DNA of 64,000 nt from Paenibacillus lutrae (GCF_009757775.1 NZ_RHLK01000002.1:688113-752112); one strand, 5' to 3'. Shown: positions 42,123-52,167, counted from the stretch's first letter. A program made the numbers and translations. The notes: generated from the letters alone by a model not told the origin.

Positions 42123-42158
42123 AAAAACCGGAATCCGCCTCAGGCGATTCCGGTTTTT
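42123..42158. terminator. bidirectional terminator between mqnC and the histidine kinase
   Basis: AAACCGGAATCCGCC and GGCGATTCCGGTTT form a stem with one bulged C, flanked by A7 and T5. Confidence 0.85.
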
Positions 42159-42204
42159 CTGCTGCATCCGGGGCTAAGCCGGCAAGCGCCTCCGCCCGAT
42201 CAAT

Positions 42205-43788
42205 TCAGGGACGGAGCAGCCGCACATGGAAGGACAGCTTGCTGCCGCTGCTCTCCGCCCATATCCGGCCGCCGTGAGCCTCCGCAATGCTGCGGGCGAT
42301 AGACAGGCCCAGACCAGAGCCTCCGGTCTCTGAGGAGCGCGCGGTATCCATCCGGTAGAAGCGCTCGAACATCTGGTCAAGCCGGGATGAATCCGGCACT
42401 TCTGTGAGGTTGGTGACCGTAACCCGGATGGGACGGCCTTCCGTTTGTTCCTCCCGGAAGGTGATTTCAATAGTGCTAGGACTCCGGCTGTACTTGACGG
42501 CATTAGTCAGCAGGTTCTCGAATACCCGGATCATCTGGTCCGCATCAATGGAGACGAAGTATTTCTCCGCCGGGATAGACAGTTGGATCGTTAAATGGTT
42601 CTGCTCGGCCAGACCGACATACTCCTCGGTTAGTTGGTGGAGTAGATCATTCAGGCAGACGGTCGTTTTGACTAAAGGCACTCCCTTGCTGGACATCCGC
42701 GTAAATTCAAACAGCTCTTCAATGAGCAGTTTTAACTTCTCCGCACGCCCGTAGGCAAGCTGGGTATAGTGTTCGGCCTGCTGGGGATTCTGATAATCGC
42801 GGTCTTTCAGCAGCCTGAGATAGCCGATGATGATAGTCAGCGGAGTCCGCAGGTCATGAGAGACGTTGGTGATCAGCTCCGTCTTCAGCCGCTGTGCTTT
42901 GCGCTCTTCCTCAATCGATAGCTGCAGCTCGTTCGCCATCGTGTTCATATGGCCTGCAAGCGCTCCAAGCTCATCCCGGCTCCGCTCCTTAACCCGGTAG
43001 TCGAGGTTGCCGCGCGACATCTGAACCAGTCCGTGCGCCAATTCTTCCAGATAGCGGATTTTACGCCGGGTAACCCAATAGAACAGCAGAATGAATATAA
43101 TGACGGCGGCAAAAATAGAGACGGTTCCTGATTTTTTGGCAAGGGGGACAGATGGGCCTGCCGGATAGACCGTATGAGTCTTCATTACCACAAAAGCTTC
43201 TGTCCCGTTAAGTTCAAACGGGTACATGGCCGTGAGGCCCTGCAGGGTCAGATTGACGTTACGGGACTGCGATTCTACAGAGCCTGCGATCAGCTGCGCC
43301 AAATTAAACCGGGTCTCAGGGCTGGACAAAGACCGGTGCAGAACTTCTCCGTCGTGATCGATAATATAGAAATTACTTTTCATTCTTTGCGCGTGATCGT
43401 TCAGAATCTGTTCAATTTCCTCGTTCTTCAGCGGGTGGATTAAATCGCCGGGAGGTTTAGCCCCGGTACCCGGCTTGCCCTGCCCCGCTCCGCTCTCCGG
43501 CCGGGCAGCAGGGTTGTTCTGCAGCAGCTCCAGGACATACGCGATGTTGTAGACCTCGTACTTGGCATCCTTTACATCCATCGAATAGTTGGTTTCCGCG
43601 TCACGCAGCGGCTTGGTCAGATCGTGGATGTAGCGGCCGGCAAAGATAGAGGCTGTCATGCACAAAATAAAAGCCAGGATCAACTGAAGCTGCAGGCTCC
43701 GGGTCAGGCTGTTCCTGAACAGAACAGCGGCATGGACAGATCCTTTGAGAAGCAGGCTTCCTATGCGGTTCAAACCATTACGATTCAA
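42205..43788 (-). CDS. sensor histidine kinase
   Basis: A 527-residue membrane kinase. An N-terminal helix near residues 33-52 and a second at ~225-243 enclose an extracytoplasmic sensor of about 170 residues with a Gly/Pro-rich, low-complexity insert. A HAMP-like linker follows, then the phosphoacceptor helix NVSHDLRTPLTIIIGYL, the N box ENLLTNAVKYS and G boxes GGSGLGLSI. The F-box FERFYR is also present. It is encoded after its response regulator with an 11-base overlap. The sensor has no recognisable domain, so the signal is unknown; the output motifs suggest an active kinase. Confidence 0.92.
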   Translation of the reverse strand: MNRNGLNRIGSLLLKGSVHAAVLFRNSLTRSLQLQLILAFILCMTASIFAGRYIHDLTKPLRDAETNYSMDVKDAKYEVYNIAYVLELLQNNPAARPESGAGQGKPGTGAKPPGDLIHPLKNEEIEQILNDHAQRMKSNFYIIDHDGEVLHRSLSSPETRFNLAQLIAGSVESQSRNVNLTLQGLTAMYPFELNGTEAFVVMKTHTVYPAGPSVPLAKKSGTVSIFAAVIIFILLFYWVTRRKIRYLEELAHGLVQMSRGNLDYRVKERSRDELGALAGHMNTMANELQLSIEEERKAQRLKTELITNVSHDLRTPLTIIIGYLRLLKDRDYQNPQQAEHYTQLAYGRAEKLKLLIEELFEFTRMSSKGVPLVKTTVCLNDLLHQLTEEYVGLAEQNHLTIQLSIPAEKYFVSIDADQMIRVFENLLTNAVKYSRSPSTIEITFREEQTEGRPIRVTVTNLTEVPDSSRLDQMFERFYRMDTARSSETGGSGLGLSIARSIAEAHGGRIWAESSGSKLSFHVRLLRP

Positions 43789-44479
43789 TTTTGTATCCTA
43801 CTCCCCAGACCGTCTTAATAAATTTCGGCTGACGCGGATTACTCTCGATTTTCTCACGGATTTTACGGATATGAACCATAACAGTATTGTCCGATTCAAA
43901 ATAAGGATTGTTCCAGACCGATTCGTAGATGCGCTCGGTACTAAAGACGATTCCGCGGTTACGGGCCAGCATTTCCAGAATAGAGAACTCGCGAGGCGTT
44001 AATTTGACCTCCCGTCCTTCCGCATAAACCTCGTGAGTAGCAGTGTCGATGATCAGGTCATCGAGCTCGATTCGGCTCGGGGGCGTTTCGCCGGGTATGG
44101 GAGCGTTTAATCTTTTATAGCGGCGAAGTTGAGATTTGACTCTTGCCAGCAGTTCAAGCGGATTGAACGGCTTCGTCAAATAATCGTCCGCACCTGTGGT
44201 CAATCCGAGAATTTTATCCATATCCTCGCTTTTGGCGGATAACATAATGATGGGCATGTTCTTTGCTTTGCGGATTTCCAGGCAGGCCTCCAGGCCGTTC
44301 ATATTCGGCATCATAATATCCAGCAGGATCAGATCAATTTCCGTGGTTTTCAGCACTTCAAGAGCTTCCAGGCCGTCACCGGCCGAAACCGTCAAATAGC
44401 CCTCGTTCGTCAAATAAATTCCGATGAGCTCCACAATTTCTTTCTCATTATCTACAATGAGGATCGTTTCATTTCTCAT
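43778..44479 (-). CDS. OmpR-family response regulator
   Basis: A 233-residue regulator. Receiver domain: IVDNEKEI (acidic pocket), DLILLDIMMPNMNG with the phospho-Asp near residue 53, MLSAKSE and LTKPF (Lys). C-terminal winged helix: LTPREFSILEMLARN ... YESVWNNPYFESDNTVMVHIRKIREKIE. The general arrangement resembles VanR-like regulators. It is the first gene of a two-gene minus-strand operon with the kinase. The intergenic region behind it carries phased CTTAAG repeats that may be its binding sites. Confidence 0.93.
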   Translation of the reverse strand: MRNETILIVDNEKEIVELIGIYLTNEGYLTVSAGDGLEALEVLKTTEIDLILLDIMMPNMNGLEACLEIRKAKNMPIIMLSAKSEDMDKILGLTTGADDYLTKPFNPLELLARVKSQLRRYKRLNAPIPGETPPSRIELDDLIIDTATHEVYAEGREVKLTPREFSILEMLARNRGIVFSTERIYESVWNNPYFESDNTVMVHIRKIREKIESNPRQPKFIKTVWGVGYKIES

Positions 44480-44815
44480 TCCAGGTTCTCCTTTAAGCAG
44501 GCATGCTTTATGTAATCCGTTAATTAGGACAGTAACACGGTCTTAAGAGCCAGGCAACGGCTTATTCAGCCCAGGCCCCGCCCCGGTCAAAAGAATTGGA
44601 GCAGGACTGGCCATTATCCATCAGGTCCGCCTACAGCAGTATAGGAAAAGAATCTTAATACTAGCATGCACAATTTCTTAAGGAATGCTTAAGAATCCGC
44701 TGCCAGCAGCGGAAGGATGCCTGCGCCGGAAACCTGTCCAAGAGTTGGTTGTATATCCGCCATCTGCGGGCCATATACTTTTAGAAGGAATCCACCGTCA
44801 GGAAGGAGTGAGCCC
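44480..44815. promoter_or_regulatory. divergent intergenic region with phased CTTAAG operator
   Basis: TTCTTAAG (44675-44682) and CTTAAGAA (44688-44695) form a perfect 8-bp inverted repeat with a 5-bp spacer. Read as direct repeats, the two CTTAAG cores are 11 bp apart, the usual spacing of OmpR-family half sites. Related TCTTAA cores occur at 44542 and 44653. The region separates the regulator-kinase operon from ytxC, so autoregulation or control of ytxC is possible. No other gene is seen here. Confidence 0.5.
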
Positions 44816-45787
44816 ATGTCATTCGTTACGTTTGTTTTCAGCAACTCCGCTGCTTTTGATATTATGGCGCTTCAGCACAGGCTGGACAGCAGGCTGACGC
44901 CTTTTCAAAGCAAGCATCTGCATATAAGCACGACCCTCGATCACTTGAAGGACAGCACGGAGCTTCACATACATGTCGAGCAGGCAGGCAAACAGCACGT
45001 GAAGAAGGATGTCCTTCTGGAAGCGGCAGCTGAAGCCTGTGCGGAGCAAATTGTGGAAGTTGAAGAAGAGAAACTGATCCGCAGGCTTCTCGTACATAGC
45101 TTTAACTATGAGGATGAGGCCGAAATTAAGCAAATCGGGCGTTATTGCAGCCAGTTCTTGAACGGGGAAGCGACGGCGGGGAGCGAAGGGGATCCGGAGA
45201 CTTACGCAGACATGCTTACGTGGGAGCAGGGGGACGGGGTGCAACTGCGGAGAAGCAAAATAAGTGAGCCGCTGGCGGCCTATCTGAAGGAAACTCCCAT
45301 AATTAATTTACCGGGATTTATTGCATTTCGTCTCCAGGCGTATACCGAGGAGATTAGAGAAGTGATTGAATACGCGATTGATGAATACGTCATGGACCGG
45401 CAGTATCAGGAATTCATATCGCTGCTTCAATATTTCGTCTATATTCAGGAAACGAAAACCGAAGCGGCGCATTTGATACATAAGGGCGGGGCGGAGTTTA
45501 TCATTCTGGACGAACATATGAAGCCGATTGATACGGATAAGCTGGAATCTTCGTTCACGCTGGAAATGCTTGAGAAGGATATCAGCTTTGAAGATATGAT
45601 TGTGAGTACGTTGATTTCGGTCTCTCCCGCAACTATTTATATCCATACCTCGGAGCCGGATTTGCCGGTCATTCGCACGATTACGCAAATTTTCGAGTCC
45701 CGGACTTCCATCTGCTCGTATTGCAGCGTATGCCGCGCCCTGCTTGCCGGCAATTCCCATTCGGGCCCGGTGATTCCCTTGACCTGA
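44816..45787 (+). CDS. ytxC: YtxC-like sporulation protein
   Basis: A 323-residue soluble protein matching the YtxC group (annotated as putative sporulation protein). Recognisable blocks are EEEKLIRRLLVHSFNYEDEAEIKQI, INLPGFIAFRLQAYTEEIREVIEYAIDEYVMDRQYQEFI and, near the end, a Cys-rich SICSYCSVC. In B. subtilis ytxC also lies directly before thrS, and that order is kept here. The frame is open from 44717, but GGAAGGAG before the ATG at 44816 fixes the start. The stop codon is overlapped by the thrS promoter. Biochemical role unknown. Confidence 0.85.
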   Translation: MSFVTFVFSNSAAFDIMALQHRLDSRLTPFQSKHLHISTTLDHLKDSTELHIHVEQAGKQHVKKDVLLEAAAEACAEQIVEVEEEKLIRRLLVHSFNYEDEAEIKQIGRYCSQFLNGEATAGSEGDPETYADMLTWEQGDGVQLRRSKISEPLAAYLKETPIINLPGFIAFRLQAYTEEIREVIEYAIDEYVMDRQYQEFISLLQYFVYIQETKTEAAHLIHKGGAEFIILDEHMKPIDTDKLESSFTLEMLEKDISFEDMIVSTLISVSPATIYIHTSEPDLPVIRTITQIFESRTSICSYCSVCRALLAGNSHSGPVIPLT

Positions 45788-45807
45788 GCAGGTAATCGCC
45801 TTATAAT
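45779..45807 (+). promoter_or_regulatory. sigma-A-type promoter of the thrS T-box transcript
   Basis: TTGACC (45779-45784), 17-bp spacer, TATAAT (45802-45807). It overlaps the last codons of ytxC and precedes the T-box leader by a few bases. Confidence 0.75.
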
Positions 45808-45814
45808 TGTTATT

Positions 45815-46130
45815 CAAAGGCACTGACCGAAGATACGGACTGCCAGTAAAGCTGCTCTAGAGAATGGGGACCCGGCTGCAAGCCCCTGCAGATTTACGGC
45901 ATGTTTACCCCTTCGAGAGCCGCGGAGCGGAACCTGTACGGTTGACAGTCCTGAGCGAATGCTCATGACCGGATGTACAGAAGTATGTTTACGCCGATTC
46001 ATTCCCGTTACCGGATGCTGAATGAGGATTCAGTCCCGCTGCAACGAAGCAGCGGCGACGAATCGAATTAGGGTGGAACCACGAGCCAAGCGCACTCGTC
46101 CCTTCGGGATGTGTGTGCTTTTTTGCGCTT
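45815..46130 (+). promoter_or_regulatory. T-box leader of thrS
   Basis: A ~300-base structured leader ends with the T-box core AGGGTGGAACCACGAG (46070-46085) and an intrinsic terminator (about 46088-46126: AAGCGCACTCGTCCC, TTCG loop, GGGATGTGTGTGCTTTTTT). Uncharged tRNA-Thr should stabilise the antiterminator and allow thrS expression. The upstream part forms several hairpins including a GGGGACC...GCCCC stem. I did not pin the specifier codon; the amino acid is inferred from thrS. Confidence 0.92.
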
Positions 46131-46190
46131 TTTTCTAATAGCTGCGACTTATTTATTCCAAACCATATCGCCCAAGGAGGCTGACTACAC

Positions 46191-48143
46191 ATGATGAAAT
46201 TGACTTTTCCAGACGGTGCCGTCAAAGAATACGCGCCGGGCACTACAGTGGAGCAGATAGCGGAATCTATCTCCTCCGGTCTTAGAAAAAATGCCGTCAT
46301 CGGCGTTGTGAACGGCCAGCAGGTTGATCTTAACCGTCCGATCGAAGGGGATGCCGATCTTAAGATCGTTACCCTGGATTCGGAAGAAGGCGTAGAAGTG
46401 CTGCGTCACAGTACCGCCCACTTGATGGCACAGGCGATCAAACGCCTCTATGGCGAGAAAGCCGTTAAACTCGGAATCGGACCGGTTATTGAGGACGGGT
46501 TCTACTACGACATTGACATTGAGAATCCGCTCACTCCAGAGGATCTGGGCAAGATCGAGAAGGAAATGTCCCGCATCGTGTCCGAGAATCTGCCTATTAC
46601 ACGTAGAGTGGTCAGCCGGGAGGAGGCTATTTCCATTTTCGAGAAAATGGAAGACCCGCTGAAGCTGGAGCTGATCCGGGACCTGCCGGAGGATTCCGTT
46701 CTGACGATCTATGATCAGGGCGAATTTTTTGACCTGTGCCGCGGTCCTCACCTGCCTTCTACCGGCAAGATCAAAGCGTTCAAACTGCTCAGCGTAGCTG
46801 GGGCATACTGGCGCGGGGATTCCAAGAATAAAATGCTGCAGCGCATCTACGGCACGGCTTTCCCTAAGAAAGCGGAGCTTGATGAGCATTTGCACCTGCT
46901 GGAAGAAGCGAAGAAGCGCGACCATCGTAAGCTGGGCAAGGAGCTCAAAATGTTCACCTTCTCCAAAGAAGTTGGACAAGGTCTGCCGATCTGGCTGCCT
47001 GCCGGTGCTAAAGTGCGCCGCATTATGGAGCGCTACATCGTCGATCTGGAAGAGCGTCTGGGCTACCAGCATGTGTATACCCCTGTGCTCGCTAACGTAG
47101 AGCTCTACAAAACCAGCGGACACTGGGAGCACTACCAGGAGGACATGTTCCCCAAAATGGTGCTAGATAACGAAGAACTCGTGCTTCGCCCGATGAACTG
47201 CCCGCACCATATGATGGTGTATAAAAGCGACATGCGCAGCTATCGCGAGCTGCCTGTACGGATCGCGGAGCTTGGCACGATGCACCGCTACGAAATGTCC
47301 GGCGCCCTGACAGGCCTTCACCGCGTACGCGCGATGACGCTGAACGATGCGCATATCTTCTGCCGTCCGGATCAGATCAAGGAAGAGTTTGCCCGCGTCA
47401 TCAACTTGATTCGTCATGTGTATGAAGATTTCGGAATCAACGATTACCGGTTCCGTCTATCCTACCGCGATCCGAAGGATACCGAGAAGTATTTCCAGAA
47501 CGATGAGATGTGGGAAATGTCGCAGCGTATGCTGCGTGAGGTTGTGGAAGAGATGAATCTTCCGTTCTACGAAGCGGAAGGGGAAGCCGCTTTCTACGGA
47601 CCGAAGCTCGATGTCCAGATCCGTACCGCACTCAAGAAGGAAGAGACGCTGTCCACTGTACAGCTGGACTTCCTGCTGCCGGAACGCTTCGAGCTTGAGT
47701 ATATCGGCGAAGATGGCCAGAAGCACCGTCCGGTCGTTATTCACCGCGGTATCATCTCGACAATGGAGCGTATGACCGCCTTCTTGCTTGAGAATTATGC
47801 TGGCGCTCTGCCGACTTGGCTGATGCCGGTTCAGGCCAAAGTAATTCCGGTTTCGCCTTCTTATGAGGCTTACGCGAATGACGTGACGGAGAAGCTCCTG
47901 CTTGCCGGAATACGTGCTGAAGCCGATAACCGTAATGAGAAGCTCGGCTACAAGATCCGTGAAGCTCAGCTGGAGAAAATGCCTTACATGCTCGTCGTGG
48001 GAGAGAATGAGATGAACTCCGGCTCACTGTCTGTCCGCAAACGCGGTGAAGGTGATCTGGGTGTGCACAGTCTGGCTCATGTTGTCGGCCTCATTCAGCA
48101 GGATATCGCCAATAAATCCAAAGTGGCATCTACGGAAGAGTAA
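46191..48143 (+). CDS. thrS: threonyl-tRNA synthetase
   Basis: ThrRS charges tRNA-Thr. The 650-residue protein has the N-terminal TGS domain (residues 1-62, [21 protein letters not shown]), the editing domain with [10 protein letters not shown] and the GPHLPSTG block, the class II core (motif 2 region [13 protein letters not shown] with MNCPHHM zinc/active-site Cys-His, motif 3 [11 protein letters not shown]) and a C-terminal anticodon-binding domain. Start at 46191 follows AAGGAGG by ten bases; a second ATG is at 46194. It is controlled by the T-box leader and followed by a strong terminator. Confidence 0.98.
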   Translation: MMKLTFPDGAVKEYAPGTTVEQIAESISSGLRKNAVIGVVNGQQVDLNRPIEGDADLKIVTLDSEEGVEVLRHSTAHLMAQAIKRLYGEKAVKLGIGPVIEDGFYYDIDIENPLTPEDLGKIEKEMSRIVSENLPITRRVVSREEAISIFEKMEDPLKLELIRDLPEDSVLTIYDQGEFFDLCRGPHLPSTGKIKAFKLLSVAGAYWRGDSKNKMLQRIYGTAFPKKAELDEHLHLLEEAKKRDHRKLGKELKMFTFSKEVGQGLPIWLPAGAKVRRIMERYIVDLEERLGYQHVYTPVLANVELYKTSGHWEHYQEDMFPKMVLDNEELVLRPMNCPHHMMVYKSDMRSYRELPVRIAELGTMHRYEMSGALTGLHRVRAMTLNDAHIFCRPDQIKEEFARVINLIRHVYEDFGINDYRFRLSYRDPKDTEKYFQNDEMWEMSQRMLREVVEEMNLPFYEAEGEAAFYGPKLDVQIRTALKKEETLSTVQLDFLLPERFELEYIGEDGQKHRPVVIHRGIISTMERMTAFLLENYAGALPTWLMPVQAKVIPVSPSYEAYANDVTEKLLLAGIRAEADNRNEKLGYKIREAQLEKMPYMLVVGENEMNSGSLSVRKRGEGDLGVHSLAHVVGLIQQDIANKSKVASTEE

Positions 48144-48174
48144 GGCTTTTATAAGAATCGAATAAAAGAACGTC

Positions 48175-48206
48175 AAAAAGGAGAACCTGAGGGTTCTCCT
48201 TTTTAT
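48175..48206 (+). terminator. intrinsic terminator after thrS
   Basis: AAAAAGGAGAACC pairs with GGTTCTCCTTTTT around a 4-base loop. Confidence 0.9.
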
Positions 48207-48328
48207 ATGGGAGGAGAGAGAATAGACGGTTCTAGACAAGATCCTATACAAAGGTTATAATCAACTTACTAAAAGTAATTAAATAAATTTTATATAACAA
48301 TATAGCCAAAAGGAAGGACGGTACTAAA

Positions 48329-49180
48329 ATGCCTGTTATACACCCTGAAACTCATATCGGGTACGTACAGATTAAAGTAAGCCATTTAGCTGAATCGGTT
48401 GCTTTTTACCGGGATGTAATCGGACTGAAAGTACTCGGACAGAACGCTTCAACAGCTGAAATGAGCGCGGACGGAAAGAGCCCTCTCGTTATTCTGGAGG
48501 AAGTGCCCGGTGCCGTCCGGATACCGGAAAGAAGCGCGGCAGGTCTGTATCATTTTGCTATTCTTTTGCCCAGCCGCAAAGAATTGGGTTTTGCACTCCG
48601 TCATCTGGCGGAGCACCGCGTCCCGATCGGGCAGGGGGATCATCTTGTCAGTGAAGCGCTTTACTTGAACGATCCGGACGGGAACGGAATTGAAATTTAC
48701 GCAGACCGGCCGCGCGATACGTGGCAGAAGGATAAAAGTGGTCATTACATTATGGCGACAGATCCTGTAGACTGGGAGAGTCTCCTGGCACTGGCAGGAG
48801 ATGAAGCATGGAGCGGAATGCCGGCTGGTGCCGTAATCGGCCATGTGCATTTTCATGTGGGGGATTTGAAAGAAGCGGAGCGTTTCTACTGTGAGCTGCT
48901 CGGCTTTGAAATCACACTGCGCTTCGGGCCATCGGCTCTGTTCATAGCGGCTGGCGGGTATCATCACCATATCGGCCTGAATACATGGGCGGGTTCCGGT
49001 GTCCGGCCTGCCCCTGCCAACGGGACCGGCTTGCGCTGGTTCACTCTGGTGCTGCCTGACGAAGGCGAACTAAAGCGGGTGATTGGCCTTCTGCAACAAA
49101 ATGGGATTGTTGTAGAAGAGCGGCCTGACGGTTTCTTCGTACAGGACCCCTGGCAGATCGGTATTGTATTAACGGTCTAG
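48329..49180 (+). CDS. two-domain VOC (glyoxalase/extradiol dioxygenase) protein, CatE-like
   Basis: A 283-residue protein made of two vicinal-oxygen-chelate domains: residues ~8-130 (HIGYVQIKVSHLAESVAFYRDVIGLKVL ... YLNDPDGNGIEIYADR) and ~168-283 (VIGHVHFHVGDLKEAERFYCELLGFEI). The pattern and the LYHFAILLPSRKELG block match B. subtilis CatE (YfiE), a catechol-2,3-dioxygenase. Metal-ligand candidates are the His in GHVHFHV, the His in LYHFAIL and the Glu in GNGIEIY, but I could not assign them with certainty. GGAAGGAC precedes the ATG. Substrate unproven. Confidence 0.82.
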   Translation: MPVIHPETHIGYVQIKVSHLAESVAFYRDVIGLKVLGQNASTAEMSADGKSPLVILEEVPGAVRIPERSAAGLYHFAILLPSRKELGFALRHLAEHRVPIGQGDHLVSEALYLNDPDGNGIEIYADRPRDTWQKDKSGHYIMATDPVDWESLLALAGDEAWSGMPAGAVIGHVHFHVGDLKEAERFYCELLGFEITLRFGPSALFIAAGGYHHHIGLNTWAGSGVRPAPANGTGLRWFTLVLPDEGELKRVIGLLQQNGIVVEERPDGFFVQDPWQIGIVLTV

Positions 49181-49272
49181 GCTCTTAAGGAAAAGCTGGG
49201 ACGGGGCTCAAGTGAGAGTACCACTCTGCCTGAGATCCCGCTTAATGGCTTTAGAATATGCGATCACACACA

Positions 49273-49308
49273 AAAAAATCGGCCGGGCATTCGCCACAGC
49301 CGATTTTT
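49273..49308. terminator. bidirectional terminator between the VOC gene and the MscS-like gene
   Basis: AAAAATCGGC and GCCGATTTTT flank a 15-base loop, with A- and T-tracts on both sides of a convergent gene pair. Confidence 0.85.
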
Positions 49309-49315
49309 AATTTTT

Positions 49316-50806
49316 TTACATCGAGATGTCGTTCGATTTATCCTGCTTCTTATCCCAGTAGCGTTTGACGGCCGGGATGCTGCCGATACCTACAGAGATA
49401 ATGAAGGCTGCGGCAAGGGCAATCATAACAACCAGGTAGCCGGATGTAATAATGATAGAGCCCAGACCGATTTCGGTTAGTCCGATTACAACGGCCAGAA
49501 CGATAATGACCGGTTGAACGAAGCCTTTCAGCGGATTGCTCGGAGAAATCATACGCTCTGCGAAGCCGGCAAGTACAATGCCGATGCACACGATGATCAC
49601 AACCAGGATCACTTTAGGAAGCATAACCATCAGAGCGGCAAAGGTTGTGGATATAAAGCCCAAGTCGAGTACATTGGTGGCCTCGACAAGGAAGAAACCG
49701 AAGACGAATACGGCAATCAGGGTCCCGATCCATTTGGTAAGCGGGAAAGCCGGTGTAGAAGCATTGGCAGAAACTGCGCCCTGCATACCCATCTCCGAAC
49801 CGGTTGCCGCGGCTTTGCGGCGGAAAGCCGGCATAAGATCATTTACTTTACGGTCGAGGCCCATAGGAGACAGAACCGTAATGATCAGGTTGCGGACGAT
49901 TTTGGCGAGAATGTAGCCCAAGTACAGCAGGAAGGCTGCAACGAGGATTTTCGGAATCCAAGCCATTACCAGGTTCAAGATATTCTGAGCCGGCATGCGG
50001 ATCGATTCGATCTGCAGCAAGTTCAGCGCTTGGACCGCGATTGGGAACAAGATCAGGAAGTATACAACGCTGTATACAAACTGCGATGCATTCAAGCTGT
50101 CTCCGATCCAGCGCTGAAGATTAGCCGAAGCCGTCAGCGTGGAAGCCAGACGAGCGACGAATTTGGCGATCAGATGTCCGATAATAATCAGAATCGCAGC
50201 ACCTGCAAGCAGAGGCAGATAGCTGATGATCAAATTAATAACGGAAGAGATCGGTTCCGAAATAGCCGGAATCTGCAGTGTCTTCAGAATCGTTGGCGCG
50301 AAGAGCAGAATGACGATGGCATAAGCAATCGTGCCGGCTACTTCACGGTAATGGACAAGCGCAGGCATTTTACTCTTAATCGTATGAGAACCGAAGAAGC
50401 CGGATACGATACTTTTGAGCATGGTGCCGAGAATATGAGCGACTGCTGCCAGCAGGGCCGCAGCCAGTAAATGCGGTATGTAAGACGTAATACTTCCAAT
50501 GAATCCGACAAACGGGTTCAAGACATTGCTGAAATTCAGCATTTCAAGAACAATCAGCAGCGTAATGAGAATAAGGAAATATTTTAGTACCTGTGAAATA
50601 ATACGGCTGATTGAACTGTCTGGAGGGAAGAACTTTCTGCCTCTCGCATCGACATTTGATTTAAGCAGACCTTTATATACAGCTTTAGAGACAGCGTTCG
50701 CTATCCAGAGACCAATGATCAGAACAAGGATGGCTCCAATAAGCCGCCAAATGGAGTCTCCATTAAGCATAAATAAGTTCCAATCGTCCCAATTTCTAAC
50801 GTTCAT
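49316..50806 (-). CDS. mechanosensitive-channel-family membrane protein with TM-helix repeats
   Basis: A 496-residue polytopic protein with at least ten hydrophobic helices. Internal repeats of a ~50-residue unit are visible, each with a conserved GxxIAxxV/GxxLAxxxxxL-type helix (for example LIIGLWIANAVSKAVYKGLL, IIIGHLIAKFVARLA, LYLGYILAKIVRNLI and VCIGIVLAGFAERMI), the pattern of conserved-TM-helix proteins related to MscS. No soluble MscS beta domain is present, so channel gating may differ. A short cytosolic tail is rich in Lys/Asp. On the minus strand it is monocistronic. Function as a mechanosensitive channel is an inference. Confidence 0.82.
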   Translation of the reverse strand: MNVRNWDDWNLFMLNGDSIWRLIGAILVLIIGLWIANAVSKAVYKGLLKSNVDARGRKFFPPDSSISRIISQVLKYFLILITLLIVLEMLNFSNVLNPFVGFIGSITSYIPHLLAAALLAAVAHILGTMLKSIVSGFFGSHTIKSKMPALVHYREVAGTIAYAIVILLFAPTILKTLQIPAISEPISSVINLIISYLPLLAGAAILIIIGHLIAKFVARLASTLTASANLQRWIGDSLNASQFVYSVVYFLILFPIAVQALNLLQIESIRMPAQNILNLVMAWIPKILVAAFLLYLGYILAKIVRNLIITVLSPMGLDRKVNDLMPAFRRKAAATGSEMGMQGAVSANASTPAFPLTKWIGTLIAVFVFGFFLVEATNVLDLGFISTTFAALMVMLPKVILVVIIVCIGIVLAGFAERMISPSNPLKGFVQPVIIVLAVVIGLTEIGLGSIIITSGYLVVMIALAAAFIISVGIGSIPAVKRYWDKKQDKSNDISM

Positions 50807-51031
50807 TCGACCATCCGCCTTTCAATTTGAGTTCTGTGATGATTTTGCTCTCCAAGTATTTACCCCGCTACTTGCAAATTAAACAGCCTGATCTATCCCC
50901 CTGTTATTACCATTTATTAAGCCGAATAGATTCGTGAGCAGACGGATAACCTGACCTTGACAAGTTTTTCCAATGTTTAGACTTTCTCGAAATTGGACAA
51001 ACTCATATATTAGGGGGAGGTATTTAAATCT

Positions 51032-51748
51032 ATGTTGCCTGATTCAAGCAATCAATCCAAATGGTTCAGTATGGTTATGATGTTGAACATCGCTATCGTT
51101 TTAAGCGGCCAAGATCAAACAAGTCTGACGGGAATAAAAGATGTTGCGGCCATCAAGGAAACACTCGCTCCCGTAGTAACAGAATTAACACAACGCCCGC
51201 TTGAAGAAGCCAAGGCTGAACCTGATAAACCAGAAGCGGATAAGCCAGAACCTGAGACCAAAGAGGTTCGTGCTGCTTCCAGTGAAGCAAAAAAAGTAAG
51301 CTACAAGCTGTCGCCTGACGGCAGCCAGGATTTAGCCCAGTACAAGGCCGTCGAAGTTGTTGCGACCGGTTACTACTCCGGAATCGAGTCCACCGGTAAG
51401 AACCCGGGCCATCCCGGATACGGCATTACGAAGTCGGGTATGAAGGTTAAGCGTGATGAGCATTCCTTGTCTACGATCGCCGCCGATCCTAAAGTATTTC
51501 CGATTGGCACGGTTCTCTATATTCCGGGTTACGGATATGGGATTGTAGCGGATACCGGAAGTGCCATTAAGGGGAAGAAGATTGACCTCTACTACGAAAC
51601 AAAAGACCAGATATACAAAGAATGGGGCAAGAAGAAAGTGAATGTCTTTGTGGTCAAACAAGGAAGCGGCAAAGTGACCCAAGTTATCTGGAATCAGCTT
51701 GTCCAAGAAATTTTCCGTCAGAATCCCGTCGATACACCTGAGGCTTAA
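51032..51748 (+). CDS. 3D-domain secreted protein (YuiC-like)
   Basis: A 238-residue protein with an N-terminal hydrophobic signal or anchor (residues ~12-28), a Glu/Pro/Lys-rich linker (~45-90, including repeated PEADKPEPE-like units) and a C-terminal 3D domain. The domain has VVATGYYSG, the [20 protein letters not shown] core and [19 protein letters not shown], the three conserved Asp of the 3D motif. Related B. subtilis proteins are muralytic transglycosylases of the stationary phase or YuiC. GGGGGAGG precedes the ATG. The gene is closed by a strong terminator. Confidence 0.9.
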   Translation: MLPDSSNQSKWFSMVMMLNIAIVLSGQDQTSLTGIKDVAAIKETLAPVVTELTQRPLEEAKAEPDKPEADKPEPETKEVRAASSEAKKVSYKLSPDGSQDLAQYKAVEVVATGYYSGIESTGKNPGHPGYGITKSGMKVKRDEHSLSTIAADPKVFPIGTVLYIPGYGYGIVADTGSAIKGKKIDLYYETKDQIYKEWGKKKVNVFVVKQGSGKVTQVIWNQLVQEIFRQNPVDTPEA

Positions 51749-51767
51749 TCGCATCGCATATAGACAA

Positions 51768-51800
51768 CAAGCGCCTGCAAATCTGCAGGCGCTTGTTTTT
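51768..51800 (+). terminator. intrinsic terminator after the 3D-domain gene
   Basis: A perfect 12-bp stem, CAAGCGCCTGCA with TGCAGGCGCTTG, is followed by TTTTT. Confidence 0.9.
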
Positions 51801-52008
51801 GCGAAGTGCAGCTTAAAGCTATCCATGATAAAACCCTTTTTTAGGAGAATGATCCTGAATATGTAGTTTTATCTATTCGCCATCCAGTCCATATTATATA
51901 GAAGAAAAAAATCAGAATGCGCTTAATTCCTAACGACAGGAAGCTATTTCCTTCATAGCCTGGCGCCTTCCGGCAAACCCTACTAATGAAATGCGGGAGG
52001 TGAACGAC

Positions 52009-52134
52009 ATGGCCAAGAACAAACAGAACAAGCCGAATAAGAAAGCGGCACAGCAAACCGAATTCTCAACCGAAGTAGCAGTGCCGAGCAGCCAGCAGGC
52101 AAAAGACGGGCAAAACCTGAATAACAACCAATAA
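52009..52134 (+). CDS. small polar protein, possible short gamma-type SASP relative
   Basis: A 41-residue ORF with an ideal GGGAGGTGAACGAC ribosome site and its own terminator: MAKNKQNKPNKKAAQQ then TEFSTEVAVPSSQQ and an Asn/Gln-rich end. It is almost entirely polar with no hydrophobic core. The TEFxTE segment recalls gamma-type small acid-soluble spore proteins, which serve as amino-acid reserves, but the protein is much shorter. Alternatively an unrelated spore or coat micro-protein. The spacing and signals make a real gene likely. Confidence 0.65.
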   Translation: MAKNKQNKPNKKAAQQTEFSTEVAVPSSQQAKDGQNLNNNQ

Positions 52135-52167
52135 GCACAGAACAACTGAATGGTCCAGTGACAAACA

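Noticed and set aside
44816-44862. Alternative ytxC start at 44717
   Set aside because: This would translate the phased operator region; GGAAGGAG at 44801-44808 and the usual family N-terminus place the start at 44816.
46191-47132. Minus-strand 315-residue frame inside thrS
   Set aside because: Antisense to the well-conserved threonyl-tRNA synthetase; composition and lack of a ribosome site mark it as a shadow.
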